In this document: piece by piece, positions 1-10,300 of the stretch | Position numbering within the stretch: position 1 is the stretch's first letter | Layout of the letters: every line of letters starts with the position of its first letter | Origin: Microvirga sp. Mcv34 | Lineage (GTDB): Bacteria > Pseudomonadota > Alphaproteobacteria > Rhizobiales > Beijerinckiaceae | Reading direction: 5' to 3' | DNA length: 64,000 nt | Assembly (NCBI RefSeq): GCF_024519725.1 | Contig: NZ_JALJRK010000008.1 | Coordinates: 69,040-133,039 of the forward strand | Made by a program: the position numbers and the translations under genes | Notes under the pieces: generated by a model | Databases searched by the model: none | Told to the model about the DNA's origin: nothing | The model's input: only the letters and a program-made list of their open reading frames with translations

Positions 1-175
1 AACCGCCATGGGCGCCGATCACGTTGCGGTCGGCCGGATTGGTGACGGTGCCGATGATCGGGCCACGCTCCTGGGGATCCTGCGCCCCCCATTTGATCGG
101 ATGCTTGATGGTGCCTGCGTTCGGCTCGGGATGGGAGGTGAGCCGGATATGGGTCGAGCGGTTAGGCGAGCTCAT
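1..175 (-). CDS. GTP cyclohydrolase II-like protein, URC1 family (5' part only)
   Basis: The reverse strand reads open from an ATG at 175 to the window edge, giving 58 residues of the N-terminus. The start MSSPNRSTHIRLTSHP and the later block GTVTNPADRNVIGAHG resemble the amino end of the GTP-cyclohydrolase-II-like proteins of the URC1 family, which belong to a uracil catabolic route. This is a memory-based family match; the catalytic zinc site lies outside the window. GGAAG 8 bases before the ATG supports the start. The next gene inward, deoB, is also in nucleoside salvage, so a loose functional grouping is possible but not proven. Confidence 0.55.
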   Translation of the reverse strand, partial: MSSPNRSTHIRLTSHPEPNAGTIKHPIKWGAQDPQERGPIIGTVTNPADRNVIGAHGG

Positions 176-434
176 GAACGATCTTCCACACGAAAACGGG
201 AAGACTCCCTCAACAGATCGTCGGAGAGCCTCCATACGATCCTTGGAAGACTGATCCAAAGTTTCGGGGCCGTCAATGCCACCCGCCGAGAGTGCGGCAG
301 CTTGGTCTAAAGGAGCGAATGGTTCAGCTGTCATTCCGGACAGAGCGTAGCGATAATCGGGGATCGCTTTCACAATAACGTACTATTCTCCTCCAACGAT
401 CCCGGCTCGGCTCTGCCGTCCGAAACGACGGTCA

Positions 435-1655
435 TTAAAACCACGACATTCCCTTGCCGCCATGGGCGACACCCAGATGCCGCAGCACACTTGCTCCTAT
501 ATCGGCAAAGCTCTCCCGACGCCCAATGGCTTCCTGTGCAACACCCTGACCGAAGCTCAGGATTGGCACGTGTTCGCGGGTATGGTCGGAGCCGCGCCAG
601 GAGGGGTCGTTGCCGTGATCTGCGGTGATGATGACGAGGTCGCCATCCTGGAGCGCCGCTTCGATTTCCGGGATGCGGCGGTCGAATGACTCCAGGGCGG
701 CGGCATAGCCGGGGATATCGCGGCGATGGCCGAACTCGCTGTCGAAATCGACCAGATTGGCGAAGACGAAGCCGCCGTCAGGCAGGCCCTTCAACGCCTC
801 GATGGCGGCGGACAGGCAGGCATCGTTGCCGTTCGGCTTGATCTCCCGGCCCGTCGCGCGATGGGCGAAGATGTCGGCGATCTTGCCGACGGTGACCACG
901 GAGCGGCCCGCCTTCGCCAGCGTGTCGAGGATCGTGTCGGCGGGCGGCGGCGTGGCGAAATCCTTGCGGTTGCCGGTGCGCTTGAAGCCCGTCTCCGGCG
1001 AGCCCAGGAAGGGACGGGCGATCACACGGCCGATCTTGTACTCGTCGCAGAGTTTGCGCCCGATCCGACACAGGTCGTAGAGCCGTTCCAGCCCGAAGGT
1101 TTCCTCGTGGGCGGCGATCTGCAGCACACTGTCCACCGAGGTGTAGACGATGGGTTTGCCGCTCAGCATGTGCTCGGCGCCGAATTCGTCGATGACGACG
1201 GTGCCCGAGGCATGCTTGTTGCCGAGAATGCCGGGAAGGTTGCCGCGCTCGATGAGCGCCGCCGTGAGTTTCTCCGGAAAGGACGGAATCGTATCGGGGA
1301 AATAGCCCCAGTCGAACGTGACGGGAACGCCCGCGATCTCCCAATGGCCCGAGGGCGTGTCCTTGCCCTTGGAGGTCTCGACCCCATAGCCCCAGGCGCC
1401 TTTCAGCGCACCCCTTGGGGCAAGGTTCGGCGGCATGCGTCCCGTCGAGGCCTCGCAGGCGAGCCCGAGGCCGAGCGCCGTCATGTGCGGCAGGTCGAGC
1501 GGCCCCTGGCGCAGACCCGGCTGGTCGCCTCCCCCCGTCGCGCAGGCCTCCGCGATATGCCCGACCGTATCAGCTCCGGCATCCCCATAGGCCGGCGCAT
1601 CCTCCGCCCCGCCGATACCGACGGAATCGAGCACGATGATGAGAGCGCGAGGCAT
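435..1655 (-). CDS. deoB: phosphopentomutase
   Basis: Interconverts ribose-1-phosphate and ribose-5-phosphate (and the deoxy forms) in nucleoside salvage; cytoplasmic, dimanganese enzyme of the alkaline phosphatase superfamily. At 406 aa it has the family's usual length. Metal-site motifs are visible: [12 protein letters not shown] near residues 10-21, ADHGNDP near 345 and [10 protein letters not shown] near 357. The phosphoacceptor threonine block [11 protein letters not shown] follows the first motif. It is transcribed alone; the next reverse-strand gene upstream ends at 1809 with its own terminator between. About 260 bases without a gene separate it from the partial URC1-like gene, and I see no clear element there. 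Confidence 0.95.
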   Translation of the reverse strand: MPRALIIVLDSVGIGGAEDAPAYGDAGADTVGHIAEACATGGGDQPGLRQGPLDLPHMTALGLGLACEASTGRMPPNLAPRGALKGAWGYGVETSKGKDTPSGHWEIAGVPVTFDWGYFPDTIPSFPEKLTAALIERGNLPGILGNKHASGTVVIDEFGAEHMLSGKPIVYTSVDSVLQIAAHEETFGLERLYDLCRIGRKLCDEYKIGRVIARPFLGSPETGFKRTGNRKDFATPPPADTILDTLAKAGRSVVTVGKIADIFAHRATGREIKPNGNDACLSAAIEALKGLPDGGFVFANLVDFDSEFGHRRDIPGYAAALESFDRRIPEIEAALQDGDLVIITADHGNDPSWRGSDHTREHVPILSFGQGVAQEAIGRRESFADIGASVLRHLGVAHGGKGMSWF

Positions 1656-1759
1656 GAATTCTCTCCGGGCATGATACCAGGGCAGTGTTTATAGGCGATC
1701 AATGCGGCGGAGGCGACAGATCCTTTGACGGGCCACACGTGGATTGTCCCTGAACGGAA

Positions 1760-1787
1760 AAGCCCCGGCGGGTTCCCGCCGGGGCTT
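1760..1787 (-). terminator. rho-independent terminator of the RTX gene
   Basis: A perfect 13-bp GC-rich inverted repeat with a two-base loop (AAGCCCCGGCGGG / CCCGCCGGGGCTT). It is followed on the reverse strand by a short T run and lies 22 bases after the stop of the RTX gene. Confidence 0.85.
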
Positions 1788-1808
1788 GGATTGGGGCCTT
1801 CTTCGGGC

Positions 1809-3614
1809 TTAGACGATGAAGAAATGATCGACCGTCATCTTCAGCTTCTTGGAGAGCGTCGCGATCGTCTCCTGGCCGCCGGTTGCCGAACCGTTGGAGT
1901 CGTACCAGAGCACGCCCTTCTTCGAATCGTAGCCCACGTAGTCGTCCTTGTCCTTGGCCTTGTCGCCAAGGACGAAGTTCGCCTTCTTGAGCTTTACCGG
2001 GCTGGCCAAGGACCCGGCTTTGCCGAGCTTCTTGAAGATGGCGTTGTCGAGGTAGATCATGTCCTCGCCGACCTTGAAGTCGGTGATCTTATCGACATTC
2101 GACTTGCCGAGCTTCGTGCTGAACACGAACGCGTCCTTGCCGAAGCCGCCGGTCAGCGTATCCTTGCCGAGCTTGCCGTCCAGGATGTCGGCCCCAACGC
2201 CGCCGACGAGCTTGTCGTTCTTCTTGGCACCGTCCACGTTCTCCGCGACATCGGTAACGCCGACGACAAGCTCCTTCTCGAACGAGAGCCCACCGGCATC
2301 CGTGACCTTCACCTTGATCTTGTGCGAGGTGGCCGTCTCGTAATCGAGCTTCGAGGCATCTGCGACGACAAGCTTGCCGTTCTCGATCTTGAACGCGCCA
2401 CCGGCATTGTCGGCGAGCGAGAAGGTGAAGCTGTCGACGAAGTCCTGATCCATAGTAGCCAGGATACCCACCTCGGTGCCGGCAACGGAGTTCTCCGCAA
2501 TCGCGGCCTTCGACAGGGTGATGTCCGTCGGTGCTTCGTTGACGTTGCCGACACTCACGGTGAACGCCTGCGTGAAGCTGGCGCCGGCGCCATCGGTCAC
2601 CTTGATGTGCAGGGTGAAGGTGCCGTTCGCGTAGGCTTCGCGGTCCAGAACCGTGTTCGCCTTCAGCTTCAGGCTGGTGATCCCGTCCTCATTGGTAAAA
2701 ACTTCGAAGGGCGAGTTCTGATCGACGATCTCGAAGGTGGAGGAGTCATCGTCATCCCAATCGATGGGGGACAGTCTACCGATGAAGCGGCCTGCTTCGC
2801 CGAGCTCTTCCAGGGCGAAGGCGGTTGTCGGATTGTCCTCGTTGATAAGGATCTCTACGCCTGTCGGCGCATGGTTCTCGTGGGATGGCACAGCGACGTT
2901 GACCGTGACCTGGGTCCAGACCGATAGATGGCCGACGCCCGAATCCGTCGACTGGATCCAGAGGGTTTGAGGGCCGCTGAGCGCGGCCAGGAGACCGGCA
3001 TGGCGAACCACGAGCTTGCCCGCATCGTCTCCGGTGCCGATCGCAAAGGCGCTGTTCAGGATGGGGGTGCTGCTGTTGTTGCCAATGACGATCGCATAGG
3101 TGTGGGTGTCGCCCGTATCCTGATCGATCGTGCGCAGGGACTGGAAAGCGGTGCCCGTGGGGGCGTTCCGCGAGACCGTGGTGGTGACATTCCCCGCCGT
3201 GCCGAAGTCGATGGCCGTTGGAGCTTCGTTGATGTTATGAACATCCACTCCGATGTTTAAGCTGGCAGTGTTATTATCCGTCTGATCGTTGTCGGTGATC
3301 TTGAGGGTGAAACTCAAACTCTCGTTTGTCTCATAATCGAGGCTTTGGTTCGCTTTAAGCTTGAAGAAGAATTTGCCGTCGTCGTCGCCTGTCCCAGGCA
3401 CGATTTCGAACGGCACTTCAATTGTTTGGGTGGGATGCAGCCAGTCTAGGAACTCGAAGGTGAAGTTGTGCCCGGAATTATGTCCTGCGAAGACGAGTTC
3501 GCCAATCACTCGGCCCGGGGCGCCGTTTTCGGCAATCTGGACATCCGGGCTCGGAGCGGCCGTGCCGATCTGGATGCCTGCAATGGTTGGTGCCGCAAGG
3601 TTGGAGTAGGTCAT
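1809..3614 (-). CDS. cadherin-like/RTX calcium-binding secreted protein
   Basis: 601 aa with no Sec signal peptide. From about residue 25 to 460 there are repeated cadherin-like modules, each with a LDYET or LDRE element and a following KVTD or KITD strand (for example LKITDNDQTD and KVTDAGG). Near residues 468-500 come glycine-aspartate nonapeptide repeats of the RTX calcium-binding type (GGVGADILDG, GGFGKDAFVF). The tail of about 100 residues ends in hydrophobic DHFFIV, as type I secretion substrates often do. I infer export by a type I system, but none is encoded in the window. The start follows GAGAGG at good spacing. Base composition of the N-terminal 400 bases is less GC-rich than its neighbours. 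Role unknown: surface adhesion or matrix are possibilities. Confidence 0.8.
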   Translation of the reverse strand: MTYSNLAAPTIAGIQIGTAAPSPDVQIAENGAPGRVIGELVFAGHNSGHNFTFEFLDWLHPTQTIEVPFEIVPGTGDDDGKFFFKLKANQSLDYETNESLSFTLKITDNDQTDNNTASLNIGVDVHNINEAPTAIDFGTAGNVTTTVSRNAPTGTAFQSLRTIDQDTGDTHTYAIVIGNNSSTPILNSAFAIGTGDDAGKLVVRHAGLLAALSGPQTLWIQSTDSGVGHLSVWTQVTVNVAVPSHENHAPTGVEILINEDNPTTAFALEELGEAGRFIGRLSPIDWDDDDSSTFEIVDQNSPFEVFTNEDGITSLKLKANTVLDREAYANGTFTLHIKVTDGAGASFTQAFTVSVGNVNEAPTDITLSKAAIAENSVAGTEVGILATMDQDFVDSFTFSLADNAGGAFKIENGKLVVADASKLDYETATSHKIKVKVTDAGGLSFEKELVVGVTDVAENVDGAKKNDKLVGGVGADILDGKLGKDTLTGGFGKDAFVFSTKLGKSNVDKITDFKVGEDMIYLDNAIFKKLGKAGSLASPVKLKKANFVLGDKAKDKDDYVGYDSKKGVLWYDSNGSATGGQETIATLSKKLKMTVDHFFIV

Positions 3615-4021
3615 AGCGTGCCTCTCTGGATCGGTCAGAATTTCCGGGGAATCTTAACGATATATTGTTATAGTAAATCCAGGTCAAGCCGCCTCTGCAC
3701 AGCTCTCGTGAGCTGTGTCTTCCCTTGGGTAATACGAAGGGCAGCTACGCTCGGCGCGTTAGGAGCGCTGGCCTCCTGCGCAGAGCTGAACGGGGCGGTT
3801 GCAGGCCTTGAACCCAGCTGTGCGCGCACCTTGAGATATGGCTTCTGCAATTCGGGATTAGAGCCATATTCGGTGAAGTGGATCCGGTTCACCGTCAAAA
3901 TGCGGCAAAGCAATCAAGAGAGCTTGGCTGTGGTGGCCTGTCATGTGTTTCTCAAGGCGTGCCCAGAACACAGGTTTACCTTACGTCACCAATAGGATGA
4001 GGCGGATGTCTGATCGCAGCG
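3615..4021. other. gene-free interval upstream of the RTX gene
   Basis: Most of the roughly 500 bases between the RTX gene and yejF hold no convincing gene. An AT-rich patch at about 3652-3678 is the likely RTX promoter. An 8-bp hairpin (CACAGCTC TCGT GAGCTGTG, 3698-3717) sits just beyond it. The rest is featureless until the dispersed repeat that begins near 4022. Confidence 0.5.
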
Positions 4022-4128
4022 TCTAGAGCATCGGACGTGAACTCGAACTCACGTGCAATGCTCTAACTTTATGGTTTGACGCATCTTTCAACGCAAAACC
4101 GGTTCCCACTTTTGCGTTCGATGCTTTA
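4022..4128. repeat. dispersed palindromic repeat, AGCATCGGAC family
   Basis: A composite copy: GAGCATCGGACGTGAACTC with a partly inverted partner, then ACGCAAAACCGGTTCCCACTTTTGCG, the same core found reversed at about 23175. It lies directly after the yejF stop and may act as a weak terminator or processing signal. It belongs to the family described at 29048. Confidence 0.7.
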
Positions 4129-4130
4129 GC

Positions 4131-5759
4131 CTATTCCCGAACCGCGTGCGATGCCGCCGTTTCGAGGTTGAAGGCGGCGGCGAAGAGTGCCTTGGTGTAG
4201 TCGGTCCGGGGCGCGGCGAAGATGCTCTCGGCGGAGCCTTCCTCGACGATTTTGCCGTTCTGCATCACCACCACGTGGTTCGCAAGTGCCCGCACCACCT
4301 TGAGATCATGGCTGATGAACATGTAGGCGAGGTTGCGCCGCTTCTGGAGGTCGCGGAGCAATTCGACGATCTGCGCCTGCACGGACATGTCGAGCGCCGA
4401 GGTCGGCTCGTCGAGCATGATGAATTGCGGCTCGAGCGCCATGGCGCGGGCGATGGCGATGCGCTGGCGCTGCCCGCCGGAGAACTCGTGCGGGTAGCGG
4501 TCCATGGTGGAGGGATCGAGGCCTACATCCTGCAGGGCTCGCGCGACGATGTCGCGACGCTGCGCGTAGGTCAGCCCCTTGTCCTGCACGAGCAACCCTT
4601 CCTCGACGATCTCGGCGATGGACATGCGCGGCGAGAGGGAGCCGTAGGGATCCTGGAACACTACCTGAAGATCCTTCCGCAACGGGCGGATCTCCTTCCC
4701 GCGCATGCCGTCGATGCGGTTGCCGAGAAACATCACGGGGCCTTCCGACTGCACGAGGCGCAGGATCGCGAGGCCGAGCGTGGTCTTGCCGGAACCGGAT
4801 TCACCCACCACGCCGACGGTCTCGCCCCGGCGCACGCGCACCGACACACCGTCGACCGCCTTCACGTAGCCGACAGTCTTCTGGAAGAAGCCGCGCTTGA
4901 TCGGGAACCACACCTTGATCGGTCCGGCATCGACGATCACGGGCGCGTCCTTCGCCACCGGGTTGGCGCGGCCCTTCGGTTCGGCGGCGAGGAGACGTTG
5001 CGTATAAGGGTGCTGCGGATTGCCGAACACCTCCGCGACCGTTCCCTGCTCGACGATCTTGCCCTTCAGCATCACGCAGACGCGGTCGGCGATCTTGCGC
5101 ACTATGCCGAGATCGTGCGTGATGAAGAGCATCGACATGTTGAGCCTGCTCTTCAATTCGGCGAGCAGCTTCAGGATCTGCGCCTGCACGGTCACGTCGA
5201 GCGCGGTGGTGGGCTCGTCGGCGATGAAGAGATCGGGCTCGTTGGCGAGCGCCATGGCGATCATCACGCGCTGGCGCTGGCCGCCGGAGAGCTGGTGCGG
5301 GTAGGCGTCGAGCCGTGTCTCCGCATCCCGGATGCCCACGAGGGTAAGAAGCTCGATCGTGCGGGCGCGCGCCTGGCGGTCGGACAGGCCGCGATGCAGC
5401 TTCAGGATCTCGCCGACCTGCCGCTCGATGGTGTGGAGCGGATTGAGCGAGGTCATCGGCTCCTGGAACACCATGGTGATGTCGTCGCCGCGCACCTTGC
5501 GCATCTCGTCCTCGTCGGCGGCGATCAGGTCCTTGCCCTTGAACAGGATGCGGCCCGAGGGATGATGCGCGGACGGGTAGGGTAGGAGCTTGAGCGCCGA
5601 CAGGGCGGTGACGGACTTGCCCGATCCGGATTCGCCCACCAGCGCCACCGTCTCGCCCGGCATGATGTCGAAGGACACGCGGTCGACCGCCAGCATGTCG
5701 CCGCCGCCCTGGCGGAAGGCGACGGAGAGGTCTTGGACGGAGAGGAGGGGCTCGGTCAT
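4131..5759 (-). CDS. yejF: peptide ABC transporter, fused two-domain ATPase YejF
   Basis: Energises the YejABEF importer for oligopeptides and peptide-like antibiotics (family knowledge). 542 aa with two complete ABC ATPase domains in tandem: first Walker A GESGSGKS at residues 42-49 with signature LSGGQRQRV, second Walker A GESGSGKT in the C-terminal half with signature FSGGQRQRI. Both Walker B segments ([17 protein letters not shown]) and the oligopeptide C-terminal extension after each domain are present. I chose the ATG at 5759 because it overlaps the yejE stop (ATGA) and starts the first ABC domain. The reading frame stays open upstream, but that part is a shadow of yejE. Last gene of the operon. 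Confidence 0.95.
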   Translation of the reverse strand: MTEPLLSVQDLSVAFRQGGGDMLAVDRVSFDIMPGETVALVGESGSGKSVTALSALKLLPYPSAHHPSGRILFKGKDLIAADEDEMRKVRGDDITMVFQEPMTSLNPLHTIERQVGEILKLHRGLSDRQARARTIELLTLVGIRDAETRLDAYPHQLSGGQRQRVMIAMALANEPDLFIADEPTTALDVTVQAQILKLLAELKSRLNMSMLFITHDLGIVRKIADRVCVMLKGKIVEQGTVAEVFGNPQHPYTQRLLAAEPKGRANPVAKDAPVIVDAGPIKVWFPIKRGFFQKTVGYVKAVDGVSVRVRRGETVGVVGESGSGKTTLGLAILRLVQSEGPVMFLGNRIDGMRGKEIRPLRKDLQVVFQDPYGSLSPRMSIAEIVEEGLLVQDKGLTYAQRRDIVARALQDVGLDPSTMDRYPHEFSGGQRQRIAIARAMALEPQFIMLDEPTSALDMSVQAQIVELLRDLQKRRNLAYMFISHDLKVVRALANHVVVMQNGKIVEEGSAESIFAAPRTDYTKALFAAAFNLETAASHAVRE

Positions 5760-6919
5760 CGGAACGTCTTCCGCGGATCGAAGGCGTCGCGCACGGCTTC
5801 GCCGACGAAGACAAGGAGGCTGAGCATGATGGCGATCACGAAGAAGCCCGCGAGGCCGAGCCATGGCGCCTGAAGGTTGGCCTTGCCCTGCGCCAGCAAT
5901 TCGCCCAGCGACGGCGAGCCCGGCGGCAGGCCGAAGCCGAGGAAGTCGAGGGAGGTGAGCGTCGTGATCGAGCCGTTGATGATGAACGGCATGAAGGTCA
6001 GCGTCGCCACCATGGCGTTCGGCAGAAGATGCTTGAACATGATGGTGCCGTTCGACAGCCCGAGCGCCCGCGCGGCGCGCACATACTCGAAGTTTCGCGC
6101 GCGCAGGAACTCGGCGCGCACCACGCCCACGAGCGACACCCAGGAGAAGAGCAGCAGGATGCCGAGCAGCACGAAGAAGCTCGGCGTGATCACGGCCGAG
6201 ATGATGATGAGGAGATAGAGCGAGGGGATCGCCGTCCAGACCTCGATGAAGCGCTGGAACAGGAGATCGGTCCAGCCTCCGTAATAACCCTGCACCGCGC
6301 CGGCGAGGATGCCGACCAGGGAGGAGATGCCGGCGAGCGTCAGGCCGAACAGCACCGAGATGCGGAAGCCGTAGATGAGGCGCGCCACCACGTCCCGGCC
6401 CTGGTCGTCGGTGCCGAGCCAGTTCCACTCGATGTCCTTGCAGCCGGTGCCGCCGGTGCGCTCCGCGATGGGGCGGCACTGCTCGTCGGTGAGCATCCAG
6501 GTGGGCGGCGCGGGCGCCGGGACGGGCAGGTCGAGGTTATGGGTGTTGTAGGAGAAGCGGACCGGTGCCCAGAGCAGCCAGCCGTTGTCCTGGATCTCCT
6601 TCGCGATGACCGGGTCGCGGTAATCGGTCTGCGCCAGGAAGCCGCCGAACTTCTCCTCCGGATAATCCACGAAGGCGGGATAGAGCAGCTCGCCCTTGTA
6701 GGAGGCGAGGATCGGCTTGTCGTTGGCGATGAGCTCGGCGAACAGGCTCAGGACGAACAGGACCATGAAGATCCAGAACGACCAGTAGCCGCGACGGTTG
6801 GCCTTGAAGTTCTGCAGGCGCCGCCGGTTGAGCGGCGAGAGCCTGATGAAGCCTTCCTTCGGCAGGGGAGGCGCCACGGGCGAGGAGGCCGGCGAGACGA
6901 CGGGCACGTTCTCGTTCAT
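5756..6919 (-). CDS. yejE: peptide ABC transporter permease YejE
   Basis: One of two inner-membrane permeases of the YejABEF peptide importer. 387 aa: a cytoplasmic, proline-rich N-terminus, a first membrane helix (FWIFMVLFVLSLFAELI), a periplasmic loop of about 120 residues, then a six-helix-type permease domain. The EAA-type loop that docks on the ATPase reads EYVRAARALGLSNGTIMFKHL. The fold matches the DppC/OppC class. The gene ends in a four-base overlap with yejF and begins 1 base after the yejB stop, so translation is probably coupled. Confidence 0.93.
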   Translation of the reverse strand: MNENVPVVSPASSPVAPPLPKEGFIRLSPLNRRRLQNFKANRRGYWSFWIFMVLFVLSLFAELIANDKPILASYKGELLYPAFVDYPEEKFGGFLAQTDYRDPVIAKEIQDNGWLLWAPVRFSYNTHNLDLPVPAPAPPTWMLTDEQCRPIAERTGGTGCKDIEWNWLGTDDQGRDVVARLIYGFRISVLFGLTLAGISSLVGILAGAVQGYYGGWTDLLFQRFIEVWTAIPSLYLLIIISAVITPSFFVLLGILLLFSWVSLVGVVRAEFLRARNFEYVRAARALGLSNGTIMFKHLLPNAMVATLTFMPFIINGSITTLTSLDFLGFGLPPGSPSLGELLAQGKANLQAPWLGLAGFFVIAIMLSLLVFVGEAVRDAFDPRKTFR

Positions 6920-6920
6920 C

Positions 6921-8030
6921 TCACGCCTCCCTGGTCTCGAAATCGATCCGCGGATCGATCCAGGTATAGGTGAGGTCGGACACCAGGTTCACCGCCAGCC
7001 CCACCAGCGAGAAGATGTAGAGATTGGCGAAGACCACCGGATAGTCGCGGTTCACGATGGACTCGAAGGACAGAAGCCCGAGCCCGTCGAGGGAGAAGAT
7101 GGTTTCGATGAGAAGCGCTCCGGCGAAGAAGGCACCGATGAAGGCCCCCGGAAAGCCCGCGATGACGATGAGCATGGCATTGCGGAACACGTGGCCGTAG
7201 AGAACCTGCCGCTCGGACAATCCCTTCATGCGCGCCGTGAGCACGTATTGCTTGCGGATCTCGTCGAGGAACGAGTTCTTCGTCAGCAGGGTCGAGGTGG
7301 CGAAGGCGCCCAGTGCCATGGCGGTGATCGGCAGGACGAGATGCCAGAAGTAATCGGCGATCTGCCAGTACCAGGGCATCTGCGACCAGTTTTCCGACGT
7401 CAGGCCGCGCAACGGGAAGATCTGCCAGAACGATCCGCCGGCGAAGAGCACGATCAGGAGGATCGCGAAGAGAAAGCCCGGAATGGCATAGCCGATGATC
7501 ACGATGGCGGAGGTCCAGATGTCGAAGGAGGAGCCGTCCTGCACGGCCTTCTTGATGCCGAGCGGGATCGAGATCGCATAGGACAGGAGCGTCATCCAGA
7601 GACCGAGACTGATGGAGACGGGCAGCTTCTCCTTGATCAGTTCGAGAACCGAGATGTCGCGAAAATAGCTCTTGCCGAAATCGAAGCGCGCATAATCCCA
7701 CAGCATCTTCAGGAAGCGCTCGTAGGCCGGCTTGTCGAAGCCGAACTGCGCCTCGAGCTGTTTGATGAATTGCGGGTCGAGGCCCTGAGCGCCACGATAG
7801 CGGGAGGTGTCGCCCCCGCCTGCGCCCGCGCCGCCGGGGCTCTGGACCCCGAAATCGCCCCCGCCGCCGGAGATGCGGGAGGAGGCGCCGGAATCCTGCC
7901 CCTGCAACTGCGCGATGATGCGCTCGACGGGGCCGCCGGGAGCGAACTGCACCAGGGCGAAGGAGATGAGCATGATCCCGAGGATGGTGGGGATCATGAG
8001 GAGAATGCGGCGTGCGATATAGGCGAGCAT
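6921..8030 (-). CDS. yejB: peptide ABC transporter permease YejB
   Basis: DppB/OppB-class permease of the Yej importer, 369 aa. The first helix [20 protein letters not shown] is followed by a glycine-rich insertion (about residues 45-75, with GGGG and GGAGAGGGD) before the permease domain, typical of YejB. The ATPase-docking loop contains [16 protein letters not shown]. The ATG at 8030 fits the family N-terminus and shares one base with the stop of the preceding DUF4260 gene (TGATG). An open frame continues far upstream of this start but is only a shadow of yejA1. Confidence 0.92.
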   Translation of the reverse strand: MLAYIARRILLMIPTILGIMLISFALVQFAPGGPVERIIAQLQGQDSGASSRISGGGGDFGVQSPGGAGAGGGDTSRYRGAQGLDPQFIKQLEAQFGFDKPAYERFLKMLWDYARFDFGKSYFRDISVLELIKEKLPVSISLGLWMTLLSYAISIPLGIKKAVQDGSSFDIWTSAIVIIGYAIPGFLFAILLIVLFAGGSFWQIFPLRGLTSENWSQMPWYWQIADYFWHLVLPITAMALGAFATSTLLTKNSFLDEIRKQYVLTARMKGLSERQVLYGHVFRNAMLIVIAGFPGAFIGAFFAGALLIETIFSLDGLGLLSFESIVNRDYPVVFANLYIFSLVGLAVNLVSDLTYTWIDPRIDFETREA

Positions 8031-8398
8031 CAAGCGCCTGCGGATTTGGGGCCGATGCGGCCGAGGTGAGTGTCGTTGAAGCCCGATGGATATTTCAAGC
8101 CGTAGCCCAGCATGCGGTCGAACCCGATATGCGCCGCCCAGATGGCCGCGAGACCAAGGCAGAGCGCGCTCTCCGACAGCCATCCGGATCCTGCCAGGAT
8201 CGCCGGTCCGAGGGTGGAGTGGAGGGCGTTGTAGAAAACGGCTCCGGTTCTCGGTCCCGCCGTATAGGCCGCGAAGCTCAGGTCGGGCACGAAGAAGAGA
8301 ACCGCATAGAGCCACCAGGAGAGACCCAGATGGGCGAAGGCGGCCGTGGCCAGGACGAAGAGGGCCAGCCCCTCGAGGCGCAGGAGCAGGCGGGGCAT
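8030..8398 (-). CDS. DUF4260 membrane protein inside the yej operon
   Basis: 122 aa with about four hydrophobic helices ([63 protein letters not shown]). The ending [18 protein letters not shown] followed by DTHLG is typical of the DUF4260 family, whose function is unknown. I chose the ATG at 8398 because GGGAGG stands six bases before it; an upstream ATG at 8434 would add twelve residues without a good ribosome site. It lies between yejA1 and yejB with 39 bases upstream and a one-base overlap downstream, so it is transcribed with the transporter. Confidence 0.8.
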   Translation of the reverse strand: MPRLLLRLEGLALFVLATAAFAHLGLSWWLYAVLFFVPDLSFAAYTAGPRTGAVFYNALHSTLGPAILAGSGWLSESALCLGLAAIWAAHIGFDRMLGYGLKYPSGFNDTHLGRIGPKSAGA

Positions 8399-8437
8399 GT
8401 CCGCCTCCCTGCGGGTCGTCAGCGTCGTGTCCAAGCC

Positions 8438-10300
8438 TTATCCTCTTCCGATCCGCTTCGCCTTCTCGGCATCGTACCACCAGGTTCCCGGTGCGCCCGA
8501 GGTGAGACGGGGCTTGGTCTCGGGGCGCGAGAACTGGTCCCAATAGGCGAGCCATTCGCTGGCCCGGTACCACATGGGGACCCAATAATGGCCCGAACGG
8601 AGAACCCGGTCCAGGGCGCGGCAGGCGACGTTGAGCTCCTGGCGTGACTTGGCGTTGCCGATGGTCTCGATGAGGGCATCCACCGCCGGAATATCGATCC
8701 CGGCGATGTTCTGCGAGCCCGGCCTCTTGCCGGCGGCGGACCCATAGACGATGCGCAGGCTGTCGCCCGGCGTGGAGGAGCCGACGAGGTTTCGGCTCGC
8801 CATGTCGAAATCGTACTCCTCCATCCGGCGCTGGTACTGCGCCGCATCGACGATGCGCGACACGGCGTCGATGCCGAGCCGCTTCAGGTTCGCCTGAAAG
8901 GGCTGCGTGTGCGGCTGGAGCGAGGGTTGGAAATCGAGGAACTCGATCCGGAAGGGCTGTCCGTTGGGAAGCCTCAGCGCGCCGCCCTCGCGCTTGCACC
9001 CCGCTTCGCGCAGAAGCTCGTCGGCGCGGCGCAGAAGGCGCCTGTCCTGTCCGGACCCGTCGGAGACGGGCGGAAGGATGGCATCGCCGAAGACGCTGGC
9101 CGGCAGCTTGTCGCGGAACGGTTCGAGCAGCGCCAGCTCGTCCGGCGCAGGTTGGCCCTTCGCCTTCATGTCGCTGTTCTCGAAGAACGAGGTCGTGCGC
9201 CGATAGAGGCCGAACATGATGTTAGCGTTCGTCCATTCGAAGTCGAAGGCGAGGCCGATGGCTTCGCGGATGCGTGGATCCTTGAAGGCGTCCCGGCGCA
9301 TGTTGAAGTACCAGCCCTGGATCGTCGAGGGCGCGTCGTTCGAAATCTCTTCCTTCTTCACCTTGCCTTCGCGCACGGCCGGGAAGTCGTAGCCCGTCGA
9401 CCAGATGCGGGAGGTGAATTCCTCGTTGTAGTTGAGCGTGCCGTTCTTGAAGGCTTCAAAGGCCACGGTGCGGTCGCGGAAATATTCGTAGCGGACATGC
9501 TCGAAATTGTTCTGCCCCACATTCACGGGCAAGTCCTTGGCCCAGTAATCGGGAACGCGGTTGAACTCGATGAAGCGCCCGACCTCGAAGCGGCCGACCT
9601 TGTAGGGGCCGGAACCGAGCGGCGCTTCCAGGGTGGAGGCCTCGAAGTCCTTTCCCTGCCAATAGCGCTCGGAAAAGATCGGCATGCCGGCGACAATGAG
9701 GTGGAGGTCGCGGCTGCGCTGCGGCGTGAACCGGACGAGCAGGACATCGTCCGCTTCCGCCTCCGCGGAGGCCATCTGGGTCAGGAGCTGGTTGAAGACC
9801 GGATGGCCCTTGGTCTTCAGGGTGTTGAGCGAGAACGCCGCATCCTTCGCGGTCAGCTTCGAGCCGTCGTGAAAGCGCGCCTCGGGGCGCAGAATGAAGC
9901 GGTAGGTGAGCTTGTCGTTGGAGATGCGCACGTTCTTCGCCACGAGCCCATACATCGCATCGGGCTCATCGCCCGAGCCGGCCATCAGGCTGTCGAAGGT
10001 GCTCGTCATCCCGGCCGCGCCGTCGCCTCGCAGTACGAAGACGTTGAGCGTGTTGAAGGTATCGAAGTTCTGGTTGCCCGTGGTCTGCTTGATCTGGATC
10101 GCCAGCGTGCCGCCCTTTGGCGCTGCGGGATTCACATAGGCGAAATGCTTGAAGTCGGGCGCGTATTTCAACTCGCCGAAGCTCGACAGGCCGTGCGCCT
10201 CCGTTTCACCCGCCTGCGCGAGAACGCTGCGCGGCAGCAAGGAAAGAGCGGCCCCTGCCGCTCCCGTCATGAGGATGGTGCGGCGGCTGATGTCTCTCAT
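8438..10300 (-). CDS. yejA: peptide-binding protein YejA, copy 1, twin-arginine type signal
   Basis: Periplasmic solute-binding protein (SBP family 5) of the Yej importer, 620 aa. The N-terminus [18 protein letters not shown] followed by SVLAQA looks like a twin-arginine signal, meaning export of the folded protein. Family marks are [14 protein letters not shown], the strand GSGPYKV and the loop [20 protein letters not shown]. The start overlaps the stop of yejA copy 2 by four bases. It is clearly paralogous to the next gene along their whole length (compare [15 protein letters not shown] with GQNNFDEIRYEYYRD). Two binding proteins for one membrane complex suggest a widened peptide range, by inference. 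Confidence 0.92.
   Translation of the reverse strand: MRDISRRTILMTGAAGAALSLLPRSVLAQAGETEAHGLSSFGELKYAPDFKHFAYVNPAAPKGGTLAIQIKQTTGNQNFDTFNTLNVFVLRGDGAAGMTSTFDSLMAGSGDEPDAMYGLVAKNVRISNDKLTYRFILRPEARFHDGSKLTAKDAAFSLNTLKTKGHPVFNQLLTQMASAEAEADDVLLVRFTPQRSRDLHLIVAGMPIFSERYWQGKDFEASTLEAPLGSGPYKVGRFEVGRFIEFNRVPDYWAKDLPVNVGQNNFEHVRYEYFRDRTVAFEAFKNGTLNYNEEFTSRIWSTGYDFPAVREGKVKKEEISNDAPSTIQGWYFNMRRDAFKDPRIREAIGLAFDFEWTNANIMFGLYRRTTSFFENSDMKAKGQPAPDELALLEPFRDKLPASVFGDAILPPVSDGSGQDRRLLRRADELLREAGCKREGGALRLPNGQPFRIEFLDFQPSLQPHTQPFQANLKRLGIDAVSRIVDAAQYQRRMEEYDFDMASRNLVGSSTPGDSLRIVYGSAAGKRPGSQNIAGIDIPAVDALIETIGNAKSRQELNVACRALDRVLRSGHYWVPMWYRASEWLAYWDQFSRPETKPRLTSGAPGTWWYDAEKAKRIGRG

Noticed and set aside
726-1694. 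Long forward open frame opposite deoB
   Set aside because: It is an antisense shadow of a GC-rich gene; the peptide has the low-complexity Arg/Ala/Gly/Asp mix of a wrong frame and no motif.
3468-3995. 175-codon forward open frame over the RTX start and upstream gap
   Set aside because: It crosses the RTX 5' end in antisense and the promoter region; no domain and no ribosome site.
4146-5585. 479-codon forward open frame opposite yejF
   Set aside because: Antisense of two ABC domains; histidine/arginine-rich peptide, no ribosome site, and yejF is unambiguous.
7807-8022. Glycine-rich insert in yejB as a possible frameshift or assembly error
   Set aside because: YejB proteins usually carry a variable Gly-rich insert here and the frame stays open on both sides.
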